A model generated the notes under the pieces. It was given only the letters and a program-made list of their open reading frames with translations. It was not told the DNA's origin and searched no databases. Of a stretch of 5,058 nucleotides of DNA, positions 3,257 to 5,058 are shown in pieces. Numbering within the stretch: the stretch's first letter is position 1; each line of letters starts with the position of its first letter. This stretch comes from Spirochaetaceae bacterium (GTDB taxonomy: Bacteria > Spirochaetota > Spirochaetia > Treponematales > Breznakiellaceae): assembly GCA_031258335.1 (NCBI GenBank), contig JAIRMY010000238.1:1-5058 (forward strand), given 5' to 3'. Position numbers and translations under genes: made by a program.

Positions 3257-5058
3257 ATGCGCCACCGATTTCTCAGGATACGCCTGCTCTTGACCGCCGC
3301 GCTTTTGTCCACATTAGCCTTGCCCGCCGTCACTCGTGAGATTGAGATAAAAGTCGTTGACGGCGACCTTGACGAGCCGCTTGCAGGCGCCGTTGTACAC
3401 CTGCCTGACGGTACAGTTCAGGATACCGGCAGTGATGGCACAGCGATTTTTTCCCTGCCGGACGAAGAATCACAGGAAATAAGAATCTCATATCCGGGAT
3501 ACGAGAGAGCGCTCCTCATGGTAGGAACTGACAACAGCTATACTGTTACCATGCGTATGTTTGCCAGGGGCATGGAAAACGAGGAACTTGTCATAGAAGG
3601 AGCCATGCCAGGGACAGGCAAGGCGCGGAGCGGGCGCAGCGTTTCGATGAACCGCGAAGAAATCGTGCTTACCGCGGAAATAGGGCTGATAGAAGACATC
3701 ATGGCGTCAATAAAACTGCTGCCCGGCGTGGGTTATACAGGGGTATTCAACGCGAATCCTTCGATTCGCGGCGGGCAGCCCGGTGATTTGAAGGCGTCGC
3801 TCGACGGCTTTTATGTGGATAACCCGTATCATTGGGGCGGCGCTTACTCCATATTCGACCCGAAAATCATAGAAAGCGCGGAACTGCATCACGGCGTTTT
3901 TTCGGCGCGGTATACGCATACAATCTCAGGGCTACTGGAACTAAAGTCACTGCGCGCCTCGAGCGATTATGTCGAAGCCGGACTTAACCTTTCTACCAGC
4001 GCAGCCGGATTTAATGTTTCGTATCCGCTCCCGGATTTTTCCAATATGGGCGGGGAGATGCGCGGCGCGGTTATGCTGATTGGAAAGATAACGTACTGGG
4101 ATCCGTTCGTTGCCCTTGCAAAAGAATTTTCGAATTTTATTCCCATACTGCTTCCCATCAACGTGGTATCTGTAGCGCCGTATATCAGGGCACTGACGAT
4201 GCTGGCAAACTACCGGCTTTCTGCAGGCATGGAGTTAAATATTACAGGCTATGTAGGCGGCGACGGAGTCGGACTCTTGTACAACAACAGCAGCCGTAAT
4301 ATAGATATATTAAGCAATTCCACGCTAAAATTTACATGGGATAACTTAATCGCTTTTTCGGCGATAAATCTGCTCGCAAATCCAAACCCGGATATGATGA
4401 TAAAAACAAATATTGGGTTTTCTTATGATTCGCAGATTTTTGACGCTGAGTATAGTTATGATGTTGCCAGGTCAGGCATACCACTGCCTATGGGCGACTC
4501 AGTGCAAAAATACGAGGACAAAACAATAGGCATACAGGCGCGTGTTGATTTTGACTGGGATATAAAAAACGGATTTTTGTTTTCAGCGGGTGTAGAAGAA
4601 TTAAACCGCCGGTGGATTGAAACCGCCTATTCAAACGTGGCTATAGACGGAGATTTCAGTGATGAATACAGAGCCTTTTTGCGTGTTACTCCCGATGTAG
4701 ATAATATGGGATTCTTTTCCGGACTGTATTCCCTTGTCGAGTACAAAGATCCCACCGGACGCTTCGATGCCGAAGCCGGGCTACGGATGGACCATCTATA
4801 TTTTGCCGGAAATACGTTTTATATTCAAACAATGCCTGTTTTGAATCCGCGCCTTAATTTTGCGTACTATCCGTTGAAAAATCGCGGCGGCGTTGACCTT
4901 TTAACGTTGACCGCAGGCACGGGTCTGTTTTCGTCGCTGAATGACAATATCGCGTACATAGACAAAAGTTACGGGATAAAAGACTTTGACCTGAAGCAAA
5001 GCAGGGCCCTTACCGGCGTAACAGGAATGGAACTGGATTTTTTAGGCGATTGGATTTT
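3257..5058 (+). CDS. TonB-dependent outer-membrane receptor-like protein, 3'-truncated by window edge
   Basis: The frame is open for 600 codons from ATG 3257 to the window end with no stop. Residues 1-24 form a Sec signal peptide: basic n-region RHRFLRIR, hydrophobic LLLTAALLSTLALPA, likely cleavage after Ala24. Residues 28-100 read as a carboxypeptidase-regulatory-like beta-sandwich (D-x-D-x-x-E-P-L-A-G-A-V-V, later ISYPGYE). EELVIEG (109-115) sits where such receptors carry the TonB box. Residues 133-230 are the plug: LLPGV (154-158), SIRGG (169-173), the LDGFYVDNPYHWGG segment (182-195), FDPKIIESAELHHGVFSARY, then G-L-L-E-L-K-S. The remainder, with alternating aromatic strands, is the start of the 22-strand barrel. 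It should import a TonB-energised ligand across the outer membrane; the ligand is not predictable. An in-frame TAA at 3248 makes this the first possible ATG, although no Shine-Dalgarno sequence precedes it. The gene is divergent from the sulfur operon, across the repeat. Confidence 0.88.
   Translation, partial: MRHRFLRIRLLLTAALLSTLALPAVTREIEIKVVDGDLDEPLAGAVVHLPDGTVQDTGSDGTAIFSLPDEESQEIRISYPGYERALLMVGTDNSYTVTMRMFARGMENEELVIEGAMPGTGKARSGRSVSMNREEIVLTAEIGLIEDIMASIKLLPGVGYTGVFNANPSIRGGQPGDLKASLDGFYVDNPYHWGGAYSIFDPKIIESAELHHGVFSARYTHTISGLLELKSLRASSDYVEAGLNLSTSAAGFNVSYPLPDFSNMGGEMRGAVMLIGKITYWDPFVALAKEFSNFIPILLPINVVSVAPYIRALTMLANYRLSAGMELNITGYVGGDGVGLLYNNSSRNIDILSNSTLKFTWDNLIAFSAINLLANPNPDMMIKTNIGFSYDSQIFDAEYSYDVARSGIPLPMGDSVQKYEDKTIGIQARVDFDWDIKNGFLFSAGVEELNRRWIETAYSNVAIDGDFSDEYRAFLRVTPDVDNMGFFSGLYSLVEYKDPTGRFDAEAGLRMDHLYFAGNTFYIQTMPVLNPRLNFAYYPLKNRGGVDLLTLTAGTGLFSSLNDNIAYIDKSYGIKDFDLKQSRALTGVTGMELDFLGDWI

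Overview
The window looks like chromosomal DNA from a Gram-negative, outer-membrane bacterium. My best guess is a spirochaete of the Treponema group. That rests on the general style of the TonB-receptor-like protein and of the intergenic repeat; no rRNA or other taxonomic marker is present, so the assignment is tentative. Base composition is close to balanced and does not change sharply along the window.

Layout. (1) Positions 1-1089 (+) hold the 3' part of a polytopic membrane protein resembling GT-C/family 39 (ArnT/PMT-like) glycosyltransferases; its N-terminus lies off the left edge. (2) Positions 2839 down to 1134 (-) hold a compact four-gene operon: a TusA/SirA-family sulfurtransferase, a ThiF/MoeB/HesA-type E1-like adenylyltransferase, a small ThiS/MoaD-type ubiquitin-fold sulfur carrier, and a JAMM/MPN+ zinc peptidase. 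Two junctions overlap (4 and 7 bp) and one has a 16-bp gap, so the genes are probably cotranscribed and partly translationally coupled. The operon converges on the glycosyltransferase gene with only 44 bp between them. (3) The 417-bp gap at 2840-3256 holds a hairpin-rich repeat element of about 290 bp with imperfect inverted ends built from 7-bp tandem units. (4) From 3257 to the right edge (+) runs the first 600 codons of a TonB-dependent outer-membrane receptor-like protein: signal peptide, carboxypeptidase-regulatory-like domain, TonB-box-like stretch, plug and the start of a beta-barrel.

How the genes fit together. The operon has the parts of a protein-thiocarboxylate sulfur-transfer pathway. 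The carrier is made with residues after its Gly-Gly (it ends MGGGSC). The JAMM peptidase would trim it, the E1-like enzyme would adenylate the exposed glycine, and the TusA-like protein could deliver sulfur. Known relatives of this logic are HcyS/HcyD/HcyF of Wolinella (homocysteine synthesis) and CysO/Mec of Mycobacterium (cysteine synthesis). The final sulfur acceptor enzyme (MetY- or CysM-like) is not in the window, so the product is not determined here. The TonB-type receptor is divergent from this operon and nothing in the sequence links the two functionally.
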